From Dipteris shenzhenensis (lineage: Eukaryota; Polypodiophyta; Polypodiopsida; Gleicheniales): a DNA stretch of 64,000 nucleotides. The notes beneath the pieces were generated by a model. It was not told the DNA's origin and did not search any database. It saw only the letters and a list, made by a program, of their open reading frames with translations. The stretch is from the NCBI GenBank assembly GCA_047967505.1, contig CM106539.1. One strand, written 5' to 3'. Of the stretch, positions 1-11,433 are shown piece after piece. Every line of letters starts with the position of its first letter. Position 1 is the stretch's first letter. Position numbers and translations under genes: made by a program.

Positions 1-50
1 ATTCAAGGAGGTATTTTCAGGGTTTTATAGAACATGCCATAGGCACTTCA

Positions 51-197
51 GGTTGGGGTAAAGGGCAGTGTGCCCACCCACTTGTACAGTGCCCATGTAT
101 ACTCATATATATATGAAAGAGGAATAAGCTGGAGTAGCTTTTGCTCCACTACTTTTGGTGTCTCCTTATCCCTTTGTGTGTGCTCTCCTCTCCCACA
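51..197 (+). repeat. Copia-1 5' LTR (147 bp)
   Basis: Direct repeat of 14858-15004 with two mismatches, one at the first base (G here, T in the partner, where the LTR starts TGTTGGGG). It ends in CCCACA. A TATATATAT run near 105-113 is the likely core promoter. The LTR is very short for a copia element. Confidence 0.9.
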
Positions 198-199
198 AC

Positions 200-213
200 T
201 GGTATCAGAGCCC
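200..213 (+). other. Primer-binding site of Copia-1 (initiator tRNA-Met type)
   Basis: TGGTATCAGAGCCC lies two bases after the LTR. It is the standard plant LTR-retrotransposon primer site complementary to the 3' end of initiator tRNA-Met, and primes minus-strand DNA synthesis. Confidence 0.85.
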
Positions 214-2651
214 ATGGCGTTCGATCTACGAGGAGCTCGGTGAGAGGAGAACGGGCACTGCTTCGAGAGATCTACCAGGAGCTTTGGAGAGCTCGATTCT
301 CTCATTCACGGAGAGATTTTGGGTAGACATCATCCAGATCTGTTTGCTCTACAATGCAGCTGCAAGAATCACTTTGGGTTATCTTCCAACGCTCCAGTGC
401 TCCAGCAACCTGCAGAACCCATCAATGGGCATTGTTGGCTGGACGATAGAGCTTCGAAACTCAGAGGCAACTTGGCTCGTGAGCACTATCTTTGTTGATG
501 TGCTGCTACTACACAGGAGCTCAGAGCTGTGGTCATTGGTGGCAACGTAGTTTTTGTTTTGTAGGCTGTTGCCTTTGCTGTAGAGAGAAGAAAAAGCTCA
601 AGGGAGCTTCTATAGTGTGGAAAAGGGCTCTTCTCTTTATGAAAGGGCTAAATCTAGTCACTTTACTAGTTTTGGAGTAAAGAAGCTTCTTACAGAAAGC
701 TATAAAGTGTGTCGTGGAGGTAATGGGAGCTCACTGTGAGCTCATGTGTGATTGCAAGCAACAGTTTTTTACCAGGATCTACTCTTTGGCAAAGGCTATT
801 GAGGCCATAAGCCTCAAACTTGAGCAAGAGGGAGGAAATCAAGCGTCTGTGCTAGGCGCCTTTGTTGGGTAAAAGAGAGTCAGTTTTGCTTGTTGCAGTT
901 CGCACAGTCCTCCGATTGCGATTCCGTCAAGGCCAAGCTTCCTCAAAAAATTACAATTGTGCTACGTATCACCTCACATCGAGGTTTCCTCCCAGCAAAT
1001 TTGGGTCTTATTTTGGCGCCATAGCCATTCTTGGCACTTGCAGGTTCCAGTCTTGGCAAAGTTCTTTGCCATTGTCTCTAGCTCATCTGCGAGCTGTTGG
1101 GGAGCCTCTGGATTGCATGTTTGATGCAGTTGTATGCCTGGGAGATAGCCGGTGTTGCATTTGAGGTCTTGGAGCTGAGCATTGGCTGATTTTGGTCTCT
1201 TTGCGGGACATTTTGCAGAAGTACGCCTTGTGGACATTGTGTGGGATATGTGCTTGTGCACTATGCAGCTTCTTTCGGTTGCAGTTGAGCTAGCTTGTGT
1301 TTTCCCGTGCATTTGGGTCCTGTTGGACATAATTTGGTTACATCTTGTCCGTGCTGGGCATTAGACAGCGTTAGTTTCTTTTAGTTGGTTTTGGCTTGGC
1401 TCGGGGACAGGTGTAGGTCTCCCCGAGTGACAGTAGGCTAACAGAGACTTAGGTTAGGAGTTCTCTTGTCAGAGGCCATTGCAAATACTTTTGTCGACTA
1501 GTGACACATGCTTTGACAGTGGTACATGCCTGGTTGAGATGCATTGACAGTTCGTTGGATGCATGGTTATTTGCCTATGTTAAATACATACGGTGGTACA
1601 CTGATGTATTGAGATCCTGTCAGATTAGCATTGTTTGGAGCTGTTTTAGGGCTGGTTTGTCAGCATTTTGGGGCTGATTTGTTACCATATTCGAGGCTGA
1701 TTTTATGGCATTGTGTTTGCCATTGGTCAGGACATTACAATTGCTTATGTTGCTGTTTTTTATGACAAAACATTCATTTTCAGGACTGAATATCTCTTTC
1801 CTAGTGTGGAATTGCACTTTGTGCCGAACTGGAAAGTTGTAGTTCACAGAACATACTACAACTTTGCTTTTGGAAGCAAGTTGATCCTATATAAGCTGCA
1901 GGAGTTACAGCCTCTGCAAAACCACAAAAAGTTGCAGTCTACTATCTATTTGTGACCAATGTGCAGGAAGCTGTTTTTCAGGTGAGAATATCTGAGAATC
2001 CACAAGGATTTGGCTCTTAAGGTCAACTGATAAGTTGTAGATCTTTCTATCAGCTACAACTTTGCTGTTTACAGCTTTGGCATCCGGTCTCTCGGTGAAA
2101 AGATATCACTGTTCAAAAACAAGGACAGCGTGTTATCTTGCCCAAAGTGGATGTGATTTCTCTTGCACAACAGTAAATTACAAAAAGTGATTGGGATCTC
2201 ACTTCAGTCCAAGGGCATTATTGGCATTTTGGCAAGTCACTTTGGCACATTTGGCAAATGGTGAATGCTTGATTTTGTTACCAAAGGATTGCACACTTGA
2301 GGTGATGCATTAGTGATGCAGTAAATGCCATTTCGATGCATTATGGATTTGCATTGGTGGATGCCGCACTGATGTTTATGGATAGTTGAGCTGGGCTCCT
2401 ATTGCCATTGGTTGAGCAGGAATTACTCATTTGGTTCAGTGCATTGGTACTTGGATTGCCAGGCATTGGCAGGTTACTGGTGGGCTGCATATATTCTTGT
2501 TTATGCCTCTTTATGGTTGAGTGCTTTTGAGCATTGGATCAGCCAATTTATTTGGAGACCTGATTGGTCTGGACAACACTATATTTTTTGGTCATTTGGG
2601 TTGCCTATTGCACTATACTGCTCTTTGGTTGTGACCTATTGTGCCACAGAT
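214..2651 (+). other. Long untranslated leader of Copia-1
   Basis: About 2.4 kb between the primer site and the gag start, with only short ORFs that resemble nothing I recognise. The leader is unusually long for a copia element. It is rich in TTTGGCATTGG-like words on the plus strand, which suggests low-grade internal repetition. I see no separate inserted element with its own ends. Confidence 0.5.
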
Positions 2652-3476
2652 ATGGCATCTACAGCTGGTAGTGCCCTCTTTGATATTGAGAGGTTGGATG
2701 GATCAAACTTTCAGTATTGGAAAGAGCAGATTTATGATGTGTTAGTGCAGAAGAGGCAACATAAGCCCATTCAATGCAAAGGTGTCAAGCCTAATAGCAT
2801 TAAACAGAGTGATTGGGATGACATGGATGAGCAAGCATGCTCTATCATTCAGTCATCACTCTCGAAGTCAGTCTACTTATAGGTACATGATGGTGTACAG
2901 GGTGTAGACTGCCATGCATATGAGTTCTATACTCGTATATGCCAGATGTATGACCATGATAGTGTTATGTTACAGCATGATGGGTTGAAATGCCCTGATG
3001 TGTTGAAATACATCCTTGATATGCACTCCAGAGGTAGATCAATTGGTAGAAACAGGTCATGTTTAAGAGGGAATTCCAAGAGCAAGTCTAGCTCTCGGAC
3101 TTGTGTTAGATGTTTCTATTGTGGAAACTATGGCCACATGAAAAAGTATTGCTGGAAATGGCTGAGAAAATACAAGAAGAAGAGCAAGGTTAAGAATGAT
3201 AGGAAGAAGGAGAAGAAGCATGTTGAGCTTCAAGGCATGGATGCCAGGGTTTCCACTGACAGTAGCAGTGATGAAGGCATTCTTTTATCTATGTCTGACA
3301 CCTCCTTCTTGGCCACTGATGTACCCATTCTCGGTGATTGGATGTTAGATCCATGTGCTTCATGTCATATGACCCCTCAAAGGTCATGGTTCAGTGCATA
3401 TCAGGAATGCATTGTGGAGAGTGGTTTGATGGGCATTGATCATTCTATGGATGTCTATGGTTATGGGGATATCCAC
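2652..3476 (+). pseudogene. Copia-1 gag and start of protease, interrupted
   Basis: The frame starting at ATG 2652 encodes a copia Gag N-terminus (ERLDGSNFQYWKEQI), hits a stop at 2879-2881, and resumes with Gag from about 2946. A CCHC zinc knuckle, CFYCGNYGHMKKYC, lies near 3114-3155, followed by a basic lysine-rich stretch. The protease begins with WMLDPCASCHMTP: the catalytic Asp is present, but the usual Asp-Ser-Gly reads Asp-Pro-Cys, so it is probably inactive. The frame is cut at 3476 by Gypsy-1 and continues at about 12425. Gag packages element RNA in cytoplasmic particles; the aspartic protease matures Gag-Pol. Confidence 0.85.
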
Positions 3477-4459
3477 TGTTATGGATAAAATTGTCTAAGG
3501 AAAAAGGCATTAATATGTGTGTGTGTTTGTGTATGTGGTAATAAAATATGGTGTGCATAGGGCCCAGGGTTGAGGTGGCAGGGCATGACCATGTGCCACC
3601 CTTCCACGTAAGAGGACCCATAAGGTGTGTTGTACATAATCCATGGTAGTAATATTATAAAATGTAAGGTGGCATGGCTCCTCCATGTGCCACCCCTCCA
3701 CCTAGGCTACATTTAGTGAGTTATGGCTCAAAGTCCATGGGAGAAGTAATATAAAATAGGTGGAGATGGATATTATATTGGGTTATTCCCTCCGTATAGG
3801 ATAGGCCCATGTAGGGGAGGTATAGAAGGTCCAAGAGAGCAAGTTAAATAACGGGGAAAGTAGGATGACGTGGCAAGATTCCTTGTGCCAACCCTCCACT
3901 TGTCCTCCTAGAGGTTTGAACATATTATAAAATTGGGAAGAGACCAAGGGAGTATCATAGACTTGAGATATGGGGCTTGATTTATGTGGAAAATTGAGGC
4001 AAAGGGTTGTCGCACACAATTGAGAGTGCGTAACCGCCTAGCCCACATGGGAGACTTTTCCACACACACCATGCATGTGGGAGGATGCATTAATTGGGAG
4101 AGACCCCCTCTTTTGGCTATAAAAGGAGGGGGCTATTCCTGGATGAGACACGCTCATTCTTGTAAAGCCACCTAGCTAGTACTTTGATATTTCCCTCTCA
4201 TCCTTTCTTTCAAATAAAGTATGGTCCTCTTCCCTTGATGTCTCCATCTTTACATTCCTCCTCCCATCATGTACATGCTTCTCTTCCCCCTCTCCCTTTC
4301 CCCTTGTGTCATAGCCTCCCTCTTCATTCCCTCCCCTTCTAATTCCTTTTCCCCTCCCATGATAATGTTTCGCCCTCATGATCTCCTTTCCTCTATGGCC
4401 CTCGAGCATCGCCATGCTTAGCCTCTAGCCTCTGGTCTTGATTTCTTTTCTGACTAATA
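3477..4459 (+). repeat. Gypsy-1 5' LTR
   Basis: Begins TGTTATGG and ends CTAATA, so the terminal pentanucleotides are nearly inverted repeats. It matches 11434-12424. A TATA box (TATAAAAG, 4118-4125) precedes a C/T-rich stretch at about 4190-4400 that would be the R/U5 leader. Confidence 0.88.
4118..4125 (+). promoter_or_regulatory. TATA box in Gypsy-1 5' LTR
   Basis: TATAAAAG in the context GGCTATAAAAGGAGG. It is preserved at 12083-12090 in the 3' LTR and is the probable RNA polymerase II core promoter of the element. Confidence 0.7.
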
Positions 4460-4584
4460 GAAATGGTGTGGCTGTTGGGATCGAAATCTCCACGGCTAGT
4501 GGTGAATCTTTTGCTCGTACCGGTCGCATCTGTAAAACTGTACCATCTATGCTCCTTCTAAGCTACTGCACGCACATTCGATTC

Positions 4585-4830
4585 GCGCATCTACTGTGTT
4601 CACCCGTGTTCACCCGTGCGACAGTTTTCTGGGCTCGCATCTTCTAGTCACGGACAGTTTTCTTGCTTCGTGTGTCTACTGTGTTCACCCACATGACAGT
4701 TTTCTGGGCTACTGCGTCTTTTGGTCGCGGACACTTTTCTCGCTTCGCGTGTCTATTGTGTTCACCCGTGCGACAGTTTTTTGGGCTGCCACATCTTCTG
4801 GTCGTGGACAGTTCTTCTGAGTTTCTGCAA
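4585..4830 (+). repeat. Three-unit minisatellite in the Gypsy-1 leader
   Basis: Diverged tandem units of about 76-86 bp start near 4591, 4677 and 4753. Each contains CTRYTGTGTTCACCC, a GACAGTTTTYTGGGCT word and a GGTCGYGGACA-like word. Short ORFs across it on both strands are products of the repeat. Confidence 0.75.
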
Positions 4831-4911
4831 AACTGTAACAGCAGATCCCGCACCCCCTCTCTCTTCTCTTTCTCTTTCTCTTCTCCTTCTCCTCTCCTCT
4901 CTTTTTATTAA

Positions 4912-4978
4912 AGAGTAGGATTTGAACCCAAGACCTCCCCCTTCACAAAAGGGAGACTTATCATTGGGCCAACAAGTT
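4912..4978 (-). repeat. tRNA-derived (SINE-head-like) fragment
   Basis: Read on the minus strand, the segment has an A-box-like TTGGCCCAATGATAAG and, about 30 bases on, a perfect B-box GGTTCAAATCC. This spacing is that of an RNA polymerase III internal promoter. There is no acceptor stem or cloverleaf, so it is a tRNA-like relic, probably a SINE head, in the Gypsy-1 leader. Confidence 0.45.
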
Positions 4979-5075
4979 GGAAGTGATGAAAATGTAATCG
5001 TGGGGAGTTTGCTCTTGCTGTAAAAAGCAAAAGTACTTCATTTCATGTGCTCTATTCACATATCCTGCTAGATCG

Positions 5076-5552
5076 TTGATTCAGAACTTCTCCAAGTTCA
5101 CTTCATGGACGCACGCCACACGAGGAGGGTGGATATTTATGTCACTTCTCGACGCGTTTAAGGATTTGGTGCCTGGTCCTCTTCACCTTACGGCTACCAA
5201 TGCACAAGATCTCTTCCTTGATCTTCATGTCGACCTTCAACAGCTGATTGTCCACCAATGCATCGTTCAAGGAGATGACGGGTGGAATGATACACCGTGG
5301 ATGATTCATGGTGAAGAACTATTGATACGATGGGAGAACTTTGATTTTACTTCTACTCATTGTGCGGTGATCGAACTACTTGCTGCTTCAGAGGTAATTA
5401 AAACGATGTCCTTCATTGAAGGGTGGGATGCTCCCCAAGCTTGGGGGGAGATTTGGCGCATCTGCTTGTTAATTCATGTAGATAAGCTCGTCCTGAATGG
5501 TTTATTCTCAATCTCACTACAAAGGTTTCTAGGCCTCGACTATGGTTGGTAA
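5076..5552 (+). CDS. Unrecognised pre-gag ORF of Gypsy-1
   Basis: 158 codons open from ATG 5076. I do not recognise a family. The predicted product is acidic and tryptophan-rich, with no zinc knuckle, signal peptide or clear transmembrane segment. It lies between the 5' LTR and gag, directly upstream of the RNase H ORF, which is where Ogre/Tat elements often carry an extra ORF1. It may be the N-terminal part of one pre-gag protein that also included the RNase H, separated now by stops between 5553 and 5745. It could be an old fragment rather than an active gene. Confidence 0.4.
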   Translation: MIQNFSKFTSWTHATRGGWIFMSLLDAFKDLVPGPLHLTATNAQDLFLDLHVDLQQLIVHQCIVQGDDGWNDTPWMIHGEELLIRWENFDFTSTHCAVIELLAASEVIKTMSFIEGWDAPQAWGEIWRICLLIHVDKLVLNGLFSISLQRFLGLDYGW

Positions 5553-5745
5553 TGTTTCGACCAAGGAATCCATTTGTACTTAATCAACCTTTTGTGCCTC
5601 ATTTCGAGCTTCAAGTTGTAATTCTTTTTTTTCTAAAGATAAACTATTAACAAAGGATTGCAAGTTTATTTGGTACTGAACGTTTGGCTCAAGTGTTGAA
5701 TTCTCCCCACCCTCTCCTCCTACCTATCTTGGACTACCGAGAAAC

Positions 5746-6240
5746 TTGGGATGTCCGAATTTTAGTCTTGGTGTGATGACATCTTGGATCCTTCAATTTG
5801 ATAGAGCTTACAAACCTTCGACCAAGGCTGCTGGCGTGGGTGTGAAGCTCACTTCACTGGGTGGTGAGGAGTATTGTTACAGCAAGTCTGCACTTGCAAG
5901 TACTTGCAATCAAACTGAGTACTCGGCGCTCATTTTTGGGCTACAAAAGGCACAAGAACGTCATGCCAAGCAACTTGAAGTGCAAGGAGATTCTCAACTA
6001 GTGTGTGAACAAGTTAGTGGAAGGTGGAAGGTGCGGAGCAAAGGCTTGGTTCCACGACATCAACAAGCATTGGAACTTTGCAACCAATTTGAAGAGGTAA
6101 AAATTCAGCATATCCCTCGAGCTCGAAATCTAGTTGCTGATTTCTTGGCACATGAAGCTTGTACTTCAATCACGCATGACGCGAGGGGAAGCACCACCCC
6201 AACAAAGCCGCAAGCCACGAAGGAGGGTGATCATTTGTAA
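5746..6240 (+). CDS. Additional RNase H domain upstream of gag in Gypsy-1
   Basis: A plant/archaeal-type RNase HI domain. The four acidic positions are visible: the Asp in WILQFDRA (near residue 19), the Glu in NQTEYSALIFGL (near 58), the Asp in VQGDSQLVCEQVSG (near 82) and the Asp in ARNLVADFLAHEA (near 131). The enzyme would cut RNA in RNA:DNA hybrids during reverse transcription. Tat/Ogre elements carry a second RNase H, but usually after the RT-linked one and before integrase; here that later slot is empty and the domain sits upstream of gag. The start codon is uncertain, because the domain may have been part of a longer upstream frame. Confidence 0.72.
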   Translation: MGCPNFSLGVMTSWILQFDRAYKPSTKAAGVGVKLTSLGGEEYCYSKSALASTCNQTEYSALIFGLQKAQERHAKQLEVQGDSQLVCEQVSGRWKVRSKGLVPRHQQALELCNQFEEVKIQHIPRARNLVADFLAHEACTSITHDARGSTTPTKPQATKEGDHL

Positions 6241-6518
6241 GGAATGCAAAGGTTGTGGTCATCATGAAACTAAGTGTTGGGCATACTTGATACGAGTTCA
6301 CCGACTTTGGAAGATCAATAGGAATGTCCTTAAGGACATTGCTCAAAAGAAGGATGCCAAACCGCACACCCCTTGAAGAAATAGCATGGCGACTACAAGA
6401 ACTGGAAGAAGCTGAAGGTGATGTGCAAGCTCTCCAACTGTTGACATTTGTCATGGCATTCTTGTTTGCCTTGATTAACAACCTCATGCAGCGCCGCATC
6501 TCTAACCCTCGCTTGTAA
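6226..6518 (+). CDS. Zinc-knuckle continuation of the pre-gag RNase H region
   Basis: In the next frames after the RNase H, a CCHC knuckle (CKECKGCGHHETKC, about 6232-6273) is followed by a basic helix and then a predicted coiled segment with EEIAWRLQELEEAEGD. A knuckle this far upstream of gag suggests the pre-gag protein bound nucleic acid. Frame changes between 6134 and 6376 indicate at least one indel. The link to the RNase H ORF is inferred from position. Confidence 0.45.
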
Positions 6519-6745
6519 AGATGGATGTGATATCATGAGGGTTGGTCCCTTTAAGATTGTCTATGTGCTATTCTATGCTAAAGATTCTTCCCGTATAGTA
6601 TTTCACAATACACCGGTCACACCCTACCCTGCCTATGTGTGCTTTGTGGTTGTATCTTCACCCGATTTTCAGTTCAAGCTTCCTCTTTCTATTGTTTGTC
6701 CATAGATAAGCCTCGTCTTACCACTCTCTTTTCCATCTTCTAAGC

Positions 6746-7990
6746 ATGGCTGACATTCCCACGTTTTGTGGACGAGTGGAAGAAAATCCAAATGAGTATC
6801 TTGTGGCCTTCAAGCGTTGTTGTGTTTCTCTCAACTTTCTTATTGAGACAGATGGCTGTTGGTTCTTCCCACATTTCTAGAGGGTTTGGCTCAAGTGTGG
6901 TATGAGAAGCAGGCCGAAGACGTTCGCCAAAGCTGGCCAAGGTTGACAGCAGCAATGATTGAGTATTTCGGCAAAGAAGAGGAGCCGGAGAATGTGTACC
7001 TATAGGTGGCAAACTTGAAGCAGTCAAAAGGTGAGACGGCACGTCGATATGTGGATCGAGCGGCCGTGCTCTTGGACAGTTTAATTGCCACACAGGAGGA
7101 CAATGCCAGATTTCGTGCTGGAATGACTCAGCATGTGCTGGGCTACCTTGTAGCAGGAGCAAGTGATGAATTCCACCTCAAGCTTAAATGGGAGAATCCA
7201 GAAACTATGGTGCTAGCACATGAGATTGCTCAAAAGTTTGATAAAGTTCAGTCTGTTGACCCCGCTTCAAAGAAGACGATTGTCCCTCTGCAACCCCCTC
7301 AATTCCTACAACAACAACCTAGGGGGCCTAACTCAGGGGCATACCCCCACCCCTCATCAGGGATGTATCCACTGCCTCCACCTCAAATGTATGTCCTCCC
7401 TTAGATGCTTACCCTCAACAAGGTGTATATTCTCACCCTCTGCCTCGAAGATTTCCCCAGCCTCGTCCACGAGCCCCCCTCCTTTCTACTCCCTCAGCCC
7501 CTCCAGCTAAAGAGGCCCCCCCTGCAACAGAACCTGGAGTTAATGACCTAGCCAAGGCCCTGAATGATCTTCGGCTTAAGATGGTGGGCATCAGAAATCA
7601 AGCCAACCACCCTCCAAGAGACCGTGCTAATGTTGTATGCTACGAGTGCCACCAGAAGGATCATTATCGCATGGAATGCCCCAATATTCCAAGGGTGAAT
7701 CTTCTCAGTGAGTCTGGCACTGAGGATTCTGATGTAGAGATCCTTGACCTCGGGAAAAGAAGTCGTACTACCTTGGACCCCTCTCCAAATTGTGGACCGG
7801 GCTGCCCTAGGAAGAAGGTGTCCTTCTCAGAGCCCTCAGATGCTGAAATGGCAAACCCACCAACAGAGAAGTCTAAAAGATCCCGTAGGAGTAAGTGGTC
7901 ACCCTCGGATTTTCCCATCGGCTCAGGGCAAGAAGACTATTCGGTCTCGTTCAGGACCTTGCTCATCGTTCTTTGAGCATCACGCTCCCT
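6746..7990 (+). pseudogene. Gypsy-1 gag, frameshifted
   Basis: ATG 6746 opens a Gag N-terminus (ADIPTFCGRVEENPNEYL) of the Retrotrans_gag type. After stops near 6880 and 7004 the fold continues at 7006-7404 with a typical capsid stretch (KGETARRYVDRA). A proline/glutamine-rich linker (7280-7510) leads to a CCHC knuckle (CYECHQKDHYRMEC, about 7639-7680) and an acidic region with SESGTEDSDVEILDL. Gag would form the particle and bind element RNA. At least three disabling changes are present. Confidence 0.8.
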
Positions 7991-8041
7991 CAACTAATAG
8001 CATTAAGCCCTAAGGTGAGACGTGAGCTGCAGCAAGGGCTC

Positions 8042-9960
8042 TCAACAAGGAGGAACAAGAAAAAGGGAAAGGTAAGAGAGGTATCTTCTATCTCTAAAGA
8101 AATTGATCGGCACCCACACACAGTCGATGTCATCATAGATAATTGCCGTATCAAAAATGTGTGTCTTGATGGGGGAGCTGCATGTAATATCATGGTGCCC
8201 CGAATCATGAAGAAATTGAATTTGAAATGTACAAGGCGTTCCTCCACTCGAATCAAGGTAGCAGATGGTCGATGACTCGCCGCCCTGGGAGTCATTGAGA
8301 ATTTGCCCATCACTGTTAATGGGTTGACCACCACTGTCAATTTCTATGTAGTGGACATTGAAGATACAGGCAGGAGTTACCCAGCCATACTCGGGAGACC
8401 ATGGTTGAGAAAGAGTGATGCAGTCAGCTATTGGAAGACAGGACACATGTCTTTCGGTGCTTCTAAGGAGAAGATCCCAGTGCAACCCGATGCCACAGAA
8501 CCAGAAGAAGAAGAGGAGCAAAACAGTGATACTCTCTCGTCCTCGGTGTCTAAATCAATGGAAGGATCAGATGGGGGGGAGGAGTTCTCAGATGAGGAAG
8601 TTTACATGATGGGGGTTCTCCAACCTCGCCATCTGCAAAAAAGGTAATAGCTAGTCCTCAACAACTTGAGTCTATGCTTTCCCAGACCTCACTCCAAGTG
8701 AGAAAGATGAGTTCCTAGAAATGTTCAAAGATTTCCCTTACCTCTTTGCAACTAGCTACCACCACCTTCGCCATGTGACTGCCATAGAGCACAAGATAGA
8801 GCTGAAGCCTGATGCGAAGCCTGTGGCTCAAAAGTATCGGAGATTAGGGCCCCTGCAAACGGATGCTTTGTGCTCAGAGTTGCAGAAGCTTGTAGAGGCT
8901 GGGTTTATTGTTCCGGTTCACAATACTGAATGGGTTTCACCAGTGGTAGTCACCCCAAAGAAAAACAACAAGTGGCGGGGGTCTGCATTAACTATAAGAA
9001 ACTCAATGCAGCCACCAAGAGGGATCATCATCCTCTGCCCTTTCAAGACCTCATTCTTGAGAAGGTAAGTGGTCATGAGATGTATACTTTCTGTGATGGT
9101 TACTCTGGGTTTTATCAAATTAGAATTGCCGAAGAAGATGTGCTTAAAACCACATTTGCCACACCCTGGGGAGGACATTTGCATTCAAAGTAATGCCATT
9201 TGGCCTCACCAATGCTCCTGCTACCTTTCAAAGATTTATGCAGATGGTGTTTGCTCCTTATTTGGGGGATTTCTTGGAGGTGTTTTTAGATGATTTCTGT
9301 ATATTTTCGTCACATAAGGAGCATGTCGTGAAGGTTAGATTGGCCTTCCAAAGGGTCAATGATGCAAACGGCAGTCTCAACCCTGAGAAATGCACCATTG
9401 GAGCCACTCAAGGGAGGTTATTGGGACATATTGTCTCATCTGAGGGCATCAAGCCTGCTGACCCTGAGAAGGTAGAAGCTATCCTCAAGCTCTCCCCGCC
9501 AACAATCAAACGTCAGGTACGCTCATTTGTCAATCTAGCAAGATACTATCGCCGCTTCATTGATCAATATGCTGCTTTAACACGACCCATGACTATGCTA
9601 TTAAAAGATGGGGTCGATTTCTCTTGGGATGAGGATTGTGATCATGGGTTTGCACAAATCAAGAATGCTCTGGCTTCAAAACCCATTCTACACAATCAAG
9701 ATTGGTCAAAGACTTTCTATATCAATCCTGGGTTTGGTGAGCACACTCTAGCAGGTATTCTTCTCCAGCAAGGGGAGGATCGGTTCATGTATCCCGTTCG
9801 ATTTGCTTCTCGACAATTGCTCAACACTGAGCAACGCTATTCAGAGGCTGACAAGCATGCCTTGTCTTTGGTGTTTTGCATTGAGAAATTTAAGCATTAT
9901 GTGGCTGGAAAGTCCTTCATTATACTCACTAGTACTGGTCTTGCAAAGCAAGTTCTTTAA
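8042..9960 (+). pseudogene. Gypsy-1 protease, reverse transcriptase and RNase H
   Basis: The aspartic protease shows CLDGGAACNIM (near 8161-8193), the Asp-Gly-Gly form common in plant Ty3/gypsy. RT begins near 8760; it has SPVVVTPKKNNKW before a frameshift near 8980, continues with FCDGYSGFYQIRI and MPFGLTNAPATFQRF, and keeps the catalytic FLDD (about 9283-9294). The connection and RT-linked RNase H follow (FASRQLLNTEQRYSEADKHA) to the stop at 9958-9960. The protein copies element RNA into DNA inside the particle. Frameshifts near 8270, 8980 and 9190 make it non-functional as read. Confidence 0.88.
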
Positions 9961-9972
9961 TCACCAAATCCC

Positions 9973-11430
9973 ATGGGCTGGTTGGCCAAATGGTTGGCAG
10001 TTCTACAAGAATATGATTTTTCTTTCAAATTTGTAAAAGGGGGATGTTCCAACTTAAAGAATGCTTTGATTGATTTAGAGGAGTGCCTTGATGTAACCCT
10101 TGTAGCGGCCATAGAAGTTGGGGATCCATGGTATGGTGGTATCTATAGGTTTCTGATTGCTTTCTCCTTTCCTCCAGAAAGTACTAGCTATGAGAGAAAG
10201 AAGATCCACAGAGATAGTAGGCGCTACACCCTCCTTGATGGGGTGTTGTACCAGCAAGGCATGGATGGGGTTCTAAGATGGGCCATTGATGCAGATGAAG
10301 TGCCTAAGGTATTGAAGCATTATCATGATGGATTTTGTGGAGGCCACTATGCCAGTGACTATACAGCTAAGAAGATTTTACATGTTGGATACTATTGGCC
10401 GACCTTGTTCAAGGATGTCACTTTGTATTGCAAAACCTGTGAACCATGCCAATTCTTTGGTAGGAAGGATTTGCGTCCTGGGCAACATCACCCAGTGATG
10501 TCCATCCATCCGTTTCAGAAGTGGGGAATAGATTTTGTCAGGCCCTTGCCCATGACTACCCACAAAAAGAAGTATCTTTTGGTAGCCACTCATCATGTCA
10601 CTAAGTGGGCTGAAGCTATCGCCCTCCCCGCTGCAAATGGTAAGGCAGTTTCAAATTTCATATTTGAACGTATCTGCACAAGGTTTGGGACACCCATGTA
10701 GATTGTCTCTGACCATGGGAGTCCATTCTTAAATGAAGCAGTGGAGTTACTCATGGATCGCATGGGTATTGATCATCACACTTCTAGTATCTATTATCCG
10801 GCATCCATGGATCAAATAGAGCAGACCAATGGCCTCTTTGTAAAACCATGGGAAAAATGGCCACAAGGAATAGGAGCCAGTGGGATCAAAAGGTCACTGA
10901 AGCCGTGTGGGCTTACAACATCACTCATAAAACATCTATAGGTCACACTCCTTTTGAGTTGGTGTATGGTACTGAGGCCGTTTTACCACTAGAGATAGAG
11001 ATTCCAGCTTTGAGATTGGCACAAGAACAGAGGATGACAAAAGATGAACATGTAGAGGCCAGATTGGTACAACTTGAGAAGTTAGATGAAACCCGACGCC
11101 TTGCACTACACCAAACCGAGATCCAAAAGAATCGACAAAAGGCCCGCTTGGATGCTAAGATTCGCAAGGGATGGGAAAGACACTTTGCTGAGGGGGATGT
11201 AGTGCTATGCTTTGATAATAGATTGGACCACCAAATGGATGAGAAGTTTCTGCCACTGTGGACTGGTCCATACAAAGTCATCAAGGAATGTAGCAATGGG
11301 TCTATACAAGTTCAGAAGCTGCATGAACCATATGGCAAGAAGGTGATCAACAAGTGTTACCTCAAGCCTTTCTTTGTGCGTGATGGACCCAGGCATGGAA
11401 ATGCTATGCATTCCTTGCCTGGGGGGGGGA
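9973..11430 (+). pseudogene. Gypsy-1 integrase
   Basis: After the RNase H end (WLAVLQEYDF), the N-terminal HHCC zinc domain is seen in HYHDGFCGGHY and CKTCEPCQ. The catalytic core has its first Asp in WGIDFVRPLP, its second in IVSDHGSPF after a stop at 10699-10701, and its Glu in EQTNG. A frameshift near 10850 leads to HTPFELVYGTEAVLPLEIE and a C-terminal domain with LPLWTGPYKVI. No chromodomain is present. A polypurine tract (about 11421-11432) follows and abuts the 3' LTR. Confidence 0.87.
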
Positions 11431-11433
11431 AAC

